Source: Mytilus californianus (taxonomy: Eukaryota > Mollusca > Bivalvia > Mytilida > Mytilidae). From it: a stretch of 64,000 nucleotides of DNA. A model generated the notes under the pieces. That model ran no database searches, had not been told where the DNA came from, and was given only the letters and a program-made list of their open reading frames with translations. The position numbers and the translations under genes are program-made. The DNA is taken from NCBI RefSeq assembly GCF_021869535.1, contig NW_026262743.1:124001-188000 (forward strand). The letters are read 5' to 3'. Shown here piece by piece: positions 40,731 to 52,687 of the stretch. The number at the start of each line of letters is the position of its first letter. The first letter of the stretch is position 1.

Positions 40731-41110
40731 TCATAAGGAGATTTGTCTTCCCTAGTTGCCTAGCCTGCATACAATAATACAGTACTGGTTTAATAACAAT
40801 GCAAAATCTTTTAAATTTTTATTTAAATATCAGTACTGGTCTCTTTCATCTGTACGTACTGGATATTGTCAATATCACTGGACTTGCTATATGCACATCA
40901 TGTCATGATCTGTTTCCATTTCACAAGGAGATCTGTTTTCCCCAGTTGCCTACATACAATAATACATGTCATGCATGTACCATTTTGATAACAAGGCAAA
41001 ATCTTTTAAATTTTAATTTTAATTATTCGTACTGGATATTGCCAATATCACTGGACTTGCTGTATGCAACTTCCCATGCGTAGGCACATCATGTCATGAT
41101 CTACTTTCAT
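40731..41110 (+). repeat. Tandem duplication, ~190-bp period
   Basis: Two units each with AAGGAGATxTGTxTTCCC, ACAATAATACA, GGCAAAATCTTTTAAATTTT-like text and GGATATTG-CAATATCACTGG. No gene. Confidence 0.75.
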
Positions 41111-41839
41111 TTCAATCGCAAAACTTACATTTTCAGTATTACGATCATTGTTAAGCTTTTTTCTGTATTCAATATTTATCAATCATCTAATAAAATCGGT
41201 TACATGAACTAGAGCTTTCTAACTTTCTTTTATCATTTATTACTTATCTGAAATCAGCTGGAATCGCAAATGATCATAATGATCTGGTGCTGTTTGGATG
41301 TTTTGTCGCCTAAATTCAACCTGTCCAGTAACTATAAAGTGTTACGATACATAATACACAACACATGAATAGTAACCGGAAAGGTACAGCCACCGCTTAA
41401 AAAACACTGAAACGAGAAATGAAAACAGTATAGTTTTTAATACAGATAAATATTTTGACCAATATAAATGTTTAAAGAAATTGCTTAAAATGAGTTTCCT
41501 GTTGCTTACGTCTTTCATCCACGACAATTTTGGCTCATATTTGTCTCTAAGGCAATTATACCACATCTCTTTAGTTTTACATTCACAGTAAAATATAAAC
41601 TGGCCTCAAGCAATCAATGATTCTATATTCTTCATATAAAATCTTGCAAATATATGAAAGATTGTCAACAATAAGTTTTTGTTGTAACATCACAATACTT
41701 TTAAAGTAGATATGCATGTAGAATATAGTGTTAAAAATATATTGCTTTCCTCCCAATGTTCAAAATGACTACTCGTGATCATTGAGATGGGAGCCATCTC
41801 TGTGGGCCCCGCTGTGAATAATGTGTGGTAAAAAATTTG

Positions 41840-42255
41840 TATCTTTATCATTGGACATGGGGTTGTCAACTGAAACCGAAGTTTATGACCTTGACCTTTG
41901 ACCTAGGAAGTTGTACATAAATTATGACACACCCTCTGGTGTTGGTTTATATACATGTCAAGTATATATATATATAAACTTTGAAATCATAACGGTTCTC
42001 AAGATTTTGAGCGGACACAATCTTTACCATAGGACATGGGGTTGTCAACTAAAACCAAAGTTTTTGACCTTGACCTTTGACCTAGGAAGTTGTACATACA
42101 TTATGACACACCCTCTGGTGTTGGTTAATATACATGTCAAGTATAAACTTTGAAATCATAACGGTTCTCTAGATATAGAGCGGACACAATTTGTTAAGGA
42201 CGGACGGACGGATGGACAGACTGATCACTATAGGGCGTCCGCCATTCGGCGGGGC
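41840..42255 (+). repeat. Tandem duplication, ~180-bp period, ending in a GGCGGGGCCCTAATGA tail
   Basis: Two units containing GGACATGGGGTTGTCAACT and TTGACCTTTGACCTAGGAAG. They are followed by GGACGGACGGACGG and GCGTCCGCCATTCGGCGGGG, a terminal hairpin-like end typical of molluscan SINE/MITE tails. Confidence 0.7.
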
Positions 42256-42539
42256 CCTAATGAAAAGATGACGCAAAGGCATACATATATATATATAGGA
42301 CTAGCTTGACCCATAAAAACATGTAGCAAATTAATTTCTTCAAGTACAAAAATATATGTATTAGAGTAAATTTTATTTTAAGTCGATAAATCTATATGTG
42401 CTCCTTTCTTAAAACATTATTTACATAGTATTCATAGTGACATTCACCCTTTAATATTCACACATGACAATGCAGTAAGGGTTTTTCTCATTGTTGAAGA
42501 CCGTACACGGTACCCTATAGTTGTTAACTTCAATGACAT

Positions 42540-42811
42540 ATGGTCTCAGGCTGGTGGAGAGTTGTCTCATTGGCAATCATACCACATCTTATTATTATAT
42601 ATGCTGTAGCTCTGGTTCCTTAACTGATTTGGGTCCTTTTCAACATTTGTATTAGCTGTGGAGTCGCAGTCGCGGATCCAGGGGTAGGGTGGAACCCCCC
42701 CCCCCCCTTTTTTTTTGAGGATCAATGCATTTGAATGGGGACATATAGTTGGAACCCCCTTTATCCTGGGTTGGGAACCCCCCTTTTAAAAATGGCTGGA
42801 TCCACCCCTGA
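42540..42811. repeat. Mytilus-type repeat and GGATCCAG-ended element
   Basis: The complement of the 36000 repeat (42564-42583) is followed by an element with GGATCCAGGGGTAGGGTGG (from about 42674) and CTGGATCCACCCCTG ends, a poly-C/poly-T run, and CAATGCATTTGAATGGGGAC. That last word recurs at 52542. Confidence 0.6.
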
Positions 42812-45800
42812 ATCATGACACATATGATTCTTGTGATTTGATTCGACCCTCAGTTTTAATGATATGAACTATTAAATCAACCAACTTGCTAGATGAGCAC
42901 AGTATTATCAGACTTTAAGGTAAGCCTCTATAGTAACTGGTGAAAATGAATGTTATGTCAGATAAATCCCCCCCCCCCTCCCCCACAAAGAATTTCAAAT
43001 ACTTGTTCCCTTCAGACCCGTGCAATTAAGATGCGAACAACATATTCAACTTTCTGGTAAACTGGATAGACCTTATCGCTATTTGTCTGTCATTTCTGGA
43101 AATCACAAAGGTTCCCGTAAAATTTTGACTTCACAATACAAAATGTGTGACGCCACAAAGGAAAAGTGATTGTTGTATAACGTCAATACTTCAAGTGTAG
43201 CAGATTATCAGGTCAAGTGTTCTGATATTCAATTAGCAATATGGTCTATCGTCTCCTGGTACGAGGAAAATTCTCCCTTACAAACCTGAAAATCAGTAAT
43301 TCATGGAATTTCTTTTGGTTTATATGGCTTTTTTTGGTGAGGCATTTTTTTCGGGGCGAATTCAGTCTTTGAAAAGCTTCTTGACTTTCTAGACCGAAAA
43401 TCAATCTTAAATCAAATTTCTTATACTTTACATTTCCTGTATTAAAATTGTAACTTGTAAGGCCTCTTACCAGTGATGAAATTTACTGGTGTAGGCTAGA
43501 GGTTATATGGCTAGTGGTGAACAAATTAAATTACCTGACTGATTTTTATATTGGCCATGGCAGTAGGGCTTGTGGTTAATCGTAATTAGAGACATAGTCT
43601 TGGTGGGGTGTCATGTGCATCAGATTTTTGTCAAATCTATTTATTTCTCTGCGGAACAGCTTAATCCCGCATTGCATGATACATGTAGGATACATATTTT
43701 TAAAATATATGAAAAGGGAAATGGATGTCCCAGATGCTCACCGCTACTACAAAAGGATCGAAGTGCTATATGCACATATCATTAGCAAAATGAACGACAT
43801 GTCCTAATCAGTGTTTTTAAAACTTCTCAGAAAAATATTGACGGAAATGAATGAGTAGTGAAAAATAAATGAAAACGGAACGACTCTGATTCTAAAAACG
43901 GATGTTAGATATACTGCACATGTATATTTGGGTTAAGATGCATACGATGTTATATTTTTGTCCAGTTTCCCCATGTTAAAAAATTAAAATGAGAAGGCAT
44001 TTACCTTACAGCTTCATTTTCCAGCGATGCTGGAATGTATAAATGATATAAAACCAGGTAAGCGTCTTGGACCTACTTTATCTCTTTATTCGGATACTTG
44101 CGGATATCTTCTCAAAGTTCAGCAGGAATATTAGAAAAGAACCCGGATAGAACCAAGAAGTTGGGTTTCTATAACCAAACAACCCGGATGTTGAACCAGT
44201 TACCATGTCCTAATTTGGTGTAGATAAAACTTCTAGAAAAATATAGACGGAAATAAGGGATGAGTGGTAAAAAATAAATGAAACTGACAGTTTCTTTCCG
44301 ACTGATTTAAAAAGAAAAGGATGTGCGATATACTGTATATCTAGGTTTATGGAAATATCATAAGATTCTATATTTTTGTCTAGTTTCCAATGTCAAAATA
44401 ATTTAAATACAAAGATATTCACCTCAAAGCTTCATTTTCCGGCGATGCTGAAATGTTTGATGTCATAAAATTAACACCTCGTTCATATAAGATGCGAATA
44501 CATGAAAGCTGAACTGATAATCTGTCCTGCTTGAACTATTGATGTCATGCAACAATCATTTTTCAATTGTGGCATCAGATATTTTGTATTGTGACATCAA
44601 AATTTTACAGGAGCCTGGGTGATGTCCAGTAATGGCAGACAAATAAAAATAAGGTGTATAGGAAAACATGACCTAACACCTCGTTCATATAAGATGCAAA
44701 TACATGAAAGCTGAATGAATGAATGTGTTCAATATGAAAATAATAGTTAAAATGTCAAAATCACAAAACAGCCGTTGGACTTTGAGTATGACTTTTGAGC
44801 AAATTTGGAGGGGAATGGGGAGTAGAGGGGGTCAAATAGTGTTCAAGGGAAGCAAATGCTCTTTAAATTTTGCGTGTTTCAAAAATTGAGGAAAAATTAT
44901 AGGGAAGTTGGGTCATCTTTTCAGACTTAAGTTAAATAATGACTAATGTACTTACCTTCTAATTCTATCCGGGATATATTAAAAAATCACAACTCAGAAC
45001 AGGAACAATAACACTATGTCTATTTTACTTTGACTACTGATCTGCAAACCTACAAACAGACACAAAAATATCATAAAATAGTGAAATATAAGATTGATTG
45101 CACTTTGTATGGATAATTCCCACACGTGTTACATGGGGAGCCGGTTTGTTTACAAATAATGTCACGTGATCGCGCACTGACGTCACAATTTTGCATCGCC
45201 CTTACAACACACTATACAATTCACACATACATAACCCATTTATCATGCAAAGTAAATGTGATTGGTTGTCAAATAATACAAAAATATCGCATGTACAGTT
45301 AATGAAGAAATTAGTTCATCAAATAGATAAGATTTTCACTCACGACATATATCGACTGGGTTAACATTTCTGTCATCGGAGATAATTGATAAATGGGATT
45401 AAACTGACCGTCAAGAAGGTCTAGAGAACCACCTCTGGAGAACCTTAACATTAATAAGTAATACTTACCAAAATTACTCTATATTATTAAACGCTATTTA
45501 AATGAAATGTCAGACAGATTACGATAGAATACTGATGCAGGCAGTGATGCAGGTTATTTTGGCGCGAAAAAATATTCTTACTCCTATTGCTTGACGTAAT
45601 AAAATTTGTATAGAATCAAATTTAACTAAAGTTCAGCGTGCACAAAAGTGAATATGCAGAAGCATGACAATATATTAATGATAAAATGTGTATATATTTC
45701 TGTAAAAATATTTGCCAGTATACTTCACTAAGAATTACATTTGAGCGCAAGGAGATCTCTATTTGTCAATTGGTTTATTAACCCTGGTTGAACCCGGGGT

Positions 45801-45828
45801 CGAAGTTCAACATGTTAACATAATAACG
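42812..45828. other. Non-coding, with local duplications
   Basis: No supportable gene. Related segments containing GCTTCATTTTCC-GCGATGCTG lie at 44009 and 44428. A 40-base segment starting ACACCTCGTTCATATAAGAT is repeated at about 44476 and 44678. A short C run is at 42969-42977. Confidence 0.5.
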
Positions 45829-46090
45829 GAAATTTACCTAATTGCATTCGGAATTCTCATGACTTTTTATACCTTCAACATATTTTGCATTCAGAATTCT
45901 CATGACTTTTTATACCTCAACGTATTTTCCAAATCATTTATTTATTTAGTATATATTAATGGAAATTTACCTAATTGCATTCGGAATTCTCATGACTTTT
46001 TATACCTTCAACGTATTTTGCATTCAGAATTCTCATGACTTTTTATACCTTCAACGTATTTTCCAAATCATTTATTTATTTAGTATATTT
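45829..46090 (+). repeat. Tandem duplication, ~131-bp period
   Basis: Two units starting GGAAATTTACCTAATTGCAT. Each itself holds two copies of CATGACTTTTTATACCT, and each ends CCAAATCATTTATTTATTTA. The open frame across it (45763-46038) is a by-product. Confidence 0.85.
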
Positions 46091-46702
46091 ATATATAATT
46101 TATAGCGTGCAGATGAACCCCGATGCCTTTATACTTTAGCATACATACTATATGGGTTTTACTCGTTTTTGAAATCCGTAAGGTGACATGCAGTTGTTTA
46201 CATTGCTATCCTCTGTTAACGGTTAAACATTGCGTCATTGGCAAAATAGTTTAATATATACTAGTATATACAAATACATCTAAAAGACATCTTTTGATAT
46301 ATCCAACCAGTATTTAAATGAAAATAGGGTGCGAACGGATCCAAGGGGCGAACGTGTAGGGTGAGAATGTGTTTTTGGAGCGAACGTTCCAGATACCGTC
46401 GTACATGTCAATATTTATATATATTTTTTTTTAATGTTATGCTTTAATATATCATGAATAATTCTGTCCTTTTTATGTGAAAAATGAACAAACCACTCTG
46501 TAGTTCTGACCGTACGTTTTTCCTGTTTTGTAGAACGTTTTGCATGGTTTGTTGACATCGGGAAAGGGTGCTTTCATACACGCCCGCATTCCAATGTCGT
46601 CAAAACTAGTTTTGAGAAAACCCCTCAAAGCGACCGTTTCCAAGGCGCTCGTCGTTAGAAACATGCGTTAAAATATGCGCACTGTTAAAGGGCCGAGCCA
46701 CC
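46091..46702. other. Non-coding up to the duplicated locus
   Basis: Nothing recognised. The last bases before 46703 (GGGCCGAGCCACC) resemble GGGGTGAGCCACC before the left-arm TTAA, so similarity to locus 1 starts just upstream of the empty TTAA site. Confidence 0.5.
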
Positions 46703-48211
46703 TTAAGCGTTATAATTCTTGATATTTTAAATTTCGTTTCCTTTTTTTCTATATTTGCAAGTCTAATGTAATAAATTCATCAAGAAATCACTTTATTTTT
46801 ATCGAACTGACCAGTCTACTTTTTTATTTTCATGCTAATCTATAGCAAAATGGAATTGGTACGAACATCGTGCACAACGTCATTGTGTTCGGTAATTGTC
46901 GGGACTCTGACGTTGGTTTCATTGCCGAATTTCGTATTCATAACGGAACTGTTCCGGAACGGTTTCGGCAAAGACGGTTCGCATTCGGTAAGATCTGGAT
47001 GCAATATGGACTCAATCGGCACAAAAACAGCAATGACAACTTTCTCCAGTTCATCCCCGTTCTACAGGACACCGTCCAGATAACACAGAACATTGTTACG
47101 ATTTTTATCCGATATAGAAGAATCTGTCACGACATAATCACGATTTCAATCCGACTAGACAAAATCGGTTTCCCCGAATGTTACGGGACGCACCAAACTG
47201 TCGGGGTGCTTTGCCGACCGCTCCGGACCATTCCCGATCAGTAGGAATCTGTTACGAATTTATTCGACTGCGTTCAGACAATTATAGGACATTCCAGATC
47301 ATTCTGGATAGTAATCCGACTTTTTCACTTTTCGTGTTTTATCACTGTCTGATCTCAAACGGGAGCCATAATCGGCACTGTGTGAACGCCGCATTACAGG
47401 TAAACTGTTAAAGGTAAATAGTGAAAATGTCTTGTCAATTTTGTACAGGTGCATCAAAGACTAAAGCGCAAATGTCCATAGTGTTACAGGTAAAACTAAA
47501 AGAGCACAAACGTCAAGCGCCCGTCTGGTCACGCCTTGTCTTTCACGATCAAGATTATGCGTTGCCAGATCTTTCACGATCAATTGTGATGAAAAATCAA
47601 CAAAATCAATGTTTTCAAAAATAAATAAACGGTTTCAAGGAAAAAAATATCTTTTATTTTACTGTTTTATCTGACACACCAAAGATTCAGTTTCAAATAC
47701 ATCAATATATATTGGAATGTGACCATTATTGGTACCATTATTGGTACAACACGTGTTTTTTACTTAATGAATCTCATAGACTTGTGTTGAGCCTTTTTTT
47801 TTTTTTTTCATAAAGTACTGCATATTTTCTTTATCTTCTTGCACAGTATTATTAATTGAGAAAGTTGAATCATTTTGACAGACATATTTTTTTCCGGATT
47901 TGTTCCGCGTTTTGCAAATACAGCAGATTTTGTCACAGATTTTGAAGTAGAATTACAACAATAATGTTCCAGAATATCTTATGGATTATATCTCGGATTA
48001 TACAGATGATAATTATTATAATACTAGAAACCATTCTCACTTTAGAGTACCGAGATGTAGAGTGGACATATTTTCTAAATCTTTTTTCCCTTCTTCAATT
48101 CGTGCATGGAATTTATTGCCGTTAGATATTAGATCCATTCAATCATCTCCAAATTTCAAAAACATAATCCGGCGAAATGATATTTCATTTTTAGTACCTT
48201 AATATTATTTC
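46703..48211 (+). repeat. Third copy of the pre-insertion flank (empty TTAA site plus LINE fragment)
   Basis: Matches 2881-4388 of the left arm with scattered substitutions. A single TTAA (46703-46706) replaces the foldback element. The LINE C-terminal fragment is at 47957-48202 (NTRNHSHFRVPRC, IRAWNLLP). TATTTC (48206-48211) then precedes the Polinton terminal repeat. This copy diverges from the arms more than the arms do from each other. Confidence 0.85.
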
Positions 48212-48293
48212 AGTAGTGTGAAAAGGCCGATTCTACACCACCCCCCAATTTCAAGGGCAAAACCTGCATAGGACCCCCAACCCCAGCTCCGGA

Positions 48294-48692
48294 ATGCAAA
48301 CGGACCGCCTCCCAGTTGAGTATAAAGTTAATACAAGCATGGCATTCGTTCTAAAGATGGAGGAACTCAGAAGTTCAGTCAACGAATTTATCAATGATAA
48401 TGTTTTTGAGGAAAAGGCAAAGGACCAGAGTTTGGAAACCCTGAAATGGAAGGAACTCTCAACCGGTGTGATCTATAAAATCCTGGAAGTGGTAGAAGTA
48501 GATGGGAAGTTTGGGAGGAGTAAGATCCTTACCTTGAAAAACAGAGAAGGAGAAACGAATAGGGTGTGGGCCTGCAGTGGACTGAACAGAGAGAAGGAAC
48601 CCTTGGAAGGAGCCTTCGTGAGAAGTACAGGCTTTAAAGTCAGCAAAAGGACCAAGCAGGAGTACTTCTCTTACGACCTTGTGAGAAATTAA
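48294..48692 (+). CDS. Small OB-fold-like, putative ssDNA-binding protein (third copy)
   Basis: 132 residues, intact, with a few changes from the arm copies (FVLKMEE, SSVNEF, KRTKQEY). The hairpin that follows this gene in the arms is missing because the internal deletion starts in its stem. Persistence of the frame in the most divergent copy is the best hint that it is a real gene. Confidence 0.6.
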   Translation: MQTDRLPVEYKVNTSMAFVLKMEELRSSVNEFINDNVFEEKAKDQSLETLKWKELSTGVIYKILEVVEVDGKFGRSKILTLKNREGETNRVWACSGLNREKEPLEGAFVRSTGFKVSKRTKQEYFSYDLVRN

Positions 48693-48728
48693 GTCCAAAG
48701 AAAAAAACATTAGGTGGGTTCGAAAAAA

Positions 48729-51216
48729 TGGCCCACCCGTAGAGATTATTGGCGTCCAAGTAGGTCAGATACTTGGTCGGCTGCGACGCATCGTAGTCGG
48801 TCATGTAGGGCCTTGCCATATCAATGGGAGATCATGGCCACACCCCCCCTCCTTATCAAACCCTCGAACATCATCAGCATGTCCGGATCTGAGAGAAGCT
48901 CCAGTCGGACCCCAGTGAATTTCAGCGCCGTGTCGTAGGATAGCCCCGGGGCTGTAAAGTAGTGTGCGGGATCGAGCTCGTAGTTCACCATGCACGTATC
49001 CCTGAAATCCTCGAAGACATCCTCCAGTATTGCTACGTCGCTCTCCAGGTAGAGATTGTGATAGTCCTGCATCGTCCGACAGCTGAATTTCTCGAAGACC
49101 TGCTGCGCGTGCTCGTACTCCTCATCGCTGATGTGCGTGTCATAGAGTCTGTTGAAAAATCCCTCTTGGGCGGTAGCTGCGTTTCCTCCAGCTTGGCGGG
49201 CCCATCCATATAATCGTAGGGATATACCCCCTTCCTAAGCATCAGTTCGGAGCGGTCGCCAAAGCACTTCTGCGTCGCGTTGAATTTGTCCTTGGTAAGA
49301 TTCCCTGCCAAGGCGTCGAGAGAGCTCATCTCAAGGTCTCCCACCTTCATGGAGAAGCTGATGTACTTCTCGTCGGTGTTGGGGATGCAGGTAATCTTCC
49401 CTTCCCCGAATTACTTCACGAAAAGGTAGGCGTCGTACCCACTCAGGTTGTGGAAAACGATGGGCACGTATTTGGGGAGCTGGAAGTTAAGATTGCACTG
49501 GTTGTGTGCGGCGCCGCGATACCTACCCGTGAGGTGATCGTGATCCCGTACCTTATCCTCACCCAATGCGCCACCGCAAATGTGGCAGAGTGTGCTCCTT
49601 ATCTTCGTCCGTCATCGTCATGGGTTAATTGTCCCGATAGATTTTGTCGATCTCCCCAACTTCCTTTTCCATGCACTCCATTAAATTCTTGGCCGCATCC
49701 TCCCAACAGTAGACGACCAATTCCTTGTAGTCGTCTTGGGCTACTTCACGCGGTAGCAGAAACCCGATGGTCGATGTAGCTGGTATGCCTTCGTGTAGGC
49801 TCGCGATGGGTCGGGTTGGCAGGTATCCATCTTTCCCGTGAAGCACTCGAAATCCGCGTAGATAGTGAATGGAACCCTCATCTGACGCTTGTGATGTTGG
49901 AAGCTGATGAGGGAATCTTCTTCCGGCATCTCGATTCTGACCGCCTCCTTCTGACCGCAGTACTCAATATGCTCGTCGAGGATATCCTGCCTGGAAAAGT
50001 GGCACAGGCATCTGCGGCAGAAGAAGAGCTCGTGCCCGTGCTCCGTCACTTGCGAGCTCAAGAGTCGTGACAAGCTTTTGATCTATCGCTGGTTAGGAAA
50101 AGGAGATCTACGTGCTGCGCGCCGGTGTTCTTGGATATCCTTAGGGGATATATCTGGAGGTCATCTTCCCCATCCTCACCTTTCTTCAGACCGTCGTAGC
50201 CAAAGACGTTGATGTTGAGGTCTGCATTTCGCCTCTCGAATTTATCGATCGCCTTGAGGGACACTGGGAAGTCGATATCGTCAAATTTCAGCTCACCCTC
50301 CCATTTCTTGTACTGGTTCAGGCGATAAGCATGATTCCCATCCACCTCATCATGACGCAGGGCCGCCAACACTGCCCACTGGAAGCAACGATCATCCTCA
50401 TTTCTCACGTTGACGATTGCCTTCTTTTTGGCAAGTGCTGATGGGGTTGGTATGTAGGAGCTGCCCCTAAGTGGCTTGAATTCGTTCAAGTGGATCTCTA
50501 GCTGCTCGATGTGGGCGAAGGTCCATCCACTACCCTCGCGCATATACCTTGACATGCTTTCCTTGATCTACCCTACCTTGACCGCAATCTCGAAGTCGAG
50601 GTCTGCTGATTCGGTGATGACTGTCTGGGCTGATCTGAAGTAAGGGATGACGTAGGTGTTCCCCCCAGTCGCGGGATTCGTTTTGACCAGCTCCATTTTT
50701 AGCTCTAGTTGTACCTTCAAGCCCTTCTTTCGGGTGAGAGCATCTTCGATCGTCCTGGAGATGGTGCTGCGACTTACCTGGAAAAACGTTTCCAAATCAT
50801 GCTGCTGGAGCGGGTCGATTCTGACTGTGTCAAAGACTCCTTTCAATGCATCGCGTCGGTCGACTACCTTGATCTCGTCTTCCACTTGGGCATTTTCGAT
50901 ATCCTTCTTCACCAGGTCGGTTAGGGCAGCTCTTCCTAGTCGGGAATATTTGGTGATTCCGCGTCTTTTGGCGATGGCCTTCAGCTCCTTCTTTGTGAAG
51001 ACCTCTTCGCGGGCAAATTTCCGGTTGGTTTTCTCCTCGATTAGTTTGACCAACTTCTCCTTCAACATCTTGCTGACCCCCTCAGACCCTCATCCTTAGC
51101 TATTCGGCGAAGTTCCTTGATGGTCTCCTTGACCTTAATCTTACCTCCAATGGGGATGTTCTCGTCATCCAGCAAAGCCCATCCATTCCCGGCTTACTCT
51201 TGCAAAATTGCCCCTT
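48729..51216 (-). pseudogene. Protein-primed family B DNA polymerase, 5' two-thirds, multiply frameshifted
   Basis: At least six frame fragments read in order on the minus strand. 51216-50568 is a helical N terminus with a SAP-like ITKYSRLGRAALTDLVKK. 50555-50058 holds the conserved RGSSYIPTPSALAKKKAIVN and an FQWAVLAAL block. 50073-49625 has a CRRCLCHF/EYC zinc site and the exonuclease motif YADFEC. A Cys/His region with DHDHLTG follows near 49540. 49350-48821 has SSLDALAGNLTKDKFNATQK and DYHNLYLESDVAILEDVFE. The last residues before the break are motif A of the palm (LTYLDANNLYG). The palm motifs B and C are deleted. This is the Polinton replicative polymerase; it is certainly non-functional. 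Confidence 0.85.
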
Positions 51217-51222
51217 CTTCCT

Positions 51223-51474
51223 CTACAAGGGAACACCGCAGGTTAAGGGTACTTCACCCTGAGCATGCTCAAAGGGCTTATACACCTCTTCCATACCACA
51301 GGTTTGGCACATGCGGGTCCTATTATCCATAGGTATCATCATGTGGTTGCTACAGTGCTGCTGAGGGGTTGGGGTTGGGGTTGGGGTTGGGGTTGAGGCG
51401 CTATCCTCCAAATCTTCCTTATTCTCCAAGAAGAAATCTGCGTACTGATCCATGATATTCTTACCCGATGCCAT
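51223..51474 (-). CDS. Zinc-ribbon-like small protein (paralogue of the arm zinc protein)
   Basis: The open frame extends upstream to 51618 inside the terminal repeat. I prefer the start at 51474, preceded by AAATAAATAAAAGG, or the internal MDQYADFF at 51453. The N-terminal MDQYADFFLENKEDLED is shared with the arm zinc protein at 11351. A proline-threonine repeat follows, encoded by (GGGGTT)5 on the opposite strand. The C-terminal half has Cys-x2-His and Cys-x2-Cys pairs (HCSNHMM, MCQTCGMEEVY). It may be a regulatory or virion protein; function unknown. Confidence 0.55.
   Translation of the reverse strand: MASGKNIMDQYADFFLENKEDLEDSASTPTPTPTPTPQQHCSNHMMIPMDNRTRMCQTCGMEEVYKPFEHAQGEVPLTCGVPL
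51365..51394 (+). repeat. (GGGGTT)5 tract
   Basis: Five perfect GGGGTT units inside the zinc gene, encoding alternating Pro-Thr on the minus strand. The plus strand could form a G-quadruplex. The unit equals the Tetrahymena-type telomere repeat, probably by chance. Confidence 0.85.
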
Positions 51475-51706
51475 CCTTTTATTTATTTTAATTTGGGGCA
51501 CCCTTCCCTCTAAGGTGTCTTCCTGTCCCATCCTAGGACTCCTCAGCTTCTCCATCTTCTGTATGAATGCCATGCTTGTATTTACTTTATACTCAACTGG
51601 GAGGCGGTCCGTTTGCATTCCGGAGCTGGGGTTGGGGGTCCTATGCAGGTTTTGCCCTTGAAATTGGGGGTTGGTGTAGAATCGGCCTTTTCACACTACT
51701 TATTTC

Positions 51707-52240
51707 ATTGGAAACAGGATAGAAAATATATTGCATACCAAATTACGACATAGATGTAGTCCTTTAAAAGCTGATTTATACATAGTTAATTTAGTAAATG
51801 ACCCAAGTTGTGAATGTGGGTGTCCATTAGAAGATTCGATTCATTTTTTCTTAGAATGTCCACTCTACATAAATTTAAGAAATCAGCTCTTTGAAAACAT
51901 TCAACACTTAGTTGCTATTTCCATATAACATATTTTATTTGGAACAGACGAAATTAGTGTTGAACAAAACACAATCCTTTTCAGAAATATACATAGTTAT
52001 ATACGCCATACAAAAAGATTCTTTGATTAATATTGCTGTATCTTAAAGTGTACTCGTATCCATATGTTACTGTTTAAATATAATATATTTATTGTATATA
52101 TTTTTCATATTGTACTGAATTATATAATTGTTGTCAACTTGAAATTTTGTATATTGTACTTATTTGGAGAGGATTATTTTAAGTTTTTATAACTTGTATC
52201 CAATCCTATTGTATATTTAGAAAAATAAAATATGTTTAAA
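51707..52240 (+). pseudogene. 3' half of the LINE split by the Polinton
   Basis: After the TATTTC duplication the reading continues with KLRHRCSPLKADLYIVNLVN and the Cys/His knuckle CECGCPLEDSIHFFLECPLY (51731-51928), as at the C terminus of CR1/Jockey-like ORF2. An AT-rich 3' region ends near 52240. It completes the fragment at 47957-48202. Its presence only here shows that locus 3 retains the original right flank, which locus 1 lacks on both sides. Confidence 0.8.
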
Positions 52241-52680
52241 ACAATTAATTACATTCACGATCCGATAACAGATCTTTCACGATCCGATCGTAATGCTTGA
52301 CCACCTTTAGGTATTCTTTCAAGATCATTCTTCTCGATATACCGAATGACAGCCGTGATGAAGAGCAAGACAAATGCGATATTATGTCAGTTAACTATAC
52401 AGTTTAAGTGTTGCAAAGGTAATTTGAAAATGAAATGATAAATAGGGTCGTTAAGTTGGTTACTTATTCCTTATTTGTTACATATTCGTTACTTTTTCCC
52501 TATTCAGATCCTGGGGGGGGGGGCTTTTCGTTTTTTGGCGATCAATGCATTTGAATGGGGACATATAGTTGGACCCCGCCCTATTTATCCATCCAGGGGT
52601 GTCCGACGGGAAAACTTTTTACCCGAAAAAGCACTAACAAAAGTTCCTCTACACAAAAATATGCAAAAAACTGCTACATA
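52241..52680. other. Spacer with dispersed repeat pieces
   Basis: No gene. Contains GATCTTTCACGATC words related to 3750-3765, a G run (52512-52521), and CAATGCATTTGAATGGGGAC shared with 42722. Confidence 0.45.
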
Positions 52681-52687
52681 ATATATA

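Larger units (their letters stand above)
48212..51700. mobile_element. Internally deleted Polinton with both ends and 6-bp target duplication
   Basis: Starts AGTAGTGTGAAAAGG and ends with its complement at 51700. The terminal inverted repeats are about 155-160 bp (48212 to ~48368; ~51543 to 51700). TATTTC lies directly outside both ends (48206-48211 and 51701-51706), the 6-bp duplication Polintons make. Only 3.5 kb remain of what must have been over 15 kb. The deletion joins the OB-fold gene end to the middle of the polymerase gene at about 48729. The LINE flanks on the two sides are complementary halves of one gene, which identifies the insertion target. Confidence 0.9.

Noticed and set aside
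51365..51394. Interstitial telomere
   Set aside because: GGGGTT is not the TTAGGG expected in molluscs, and the tract is short and inside a coding frame.
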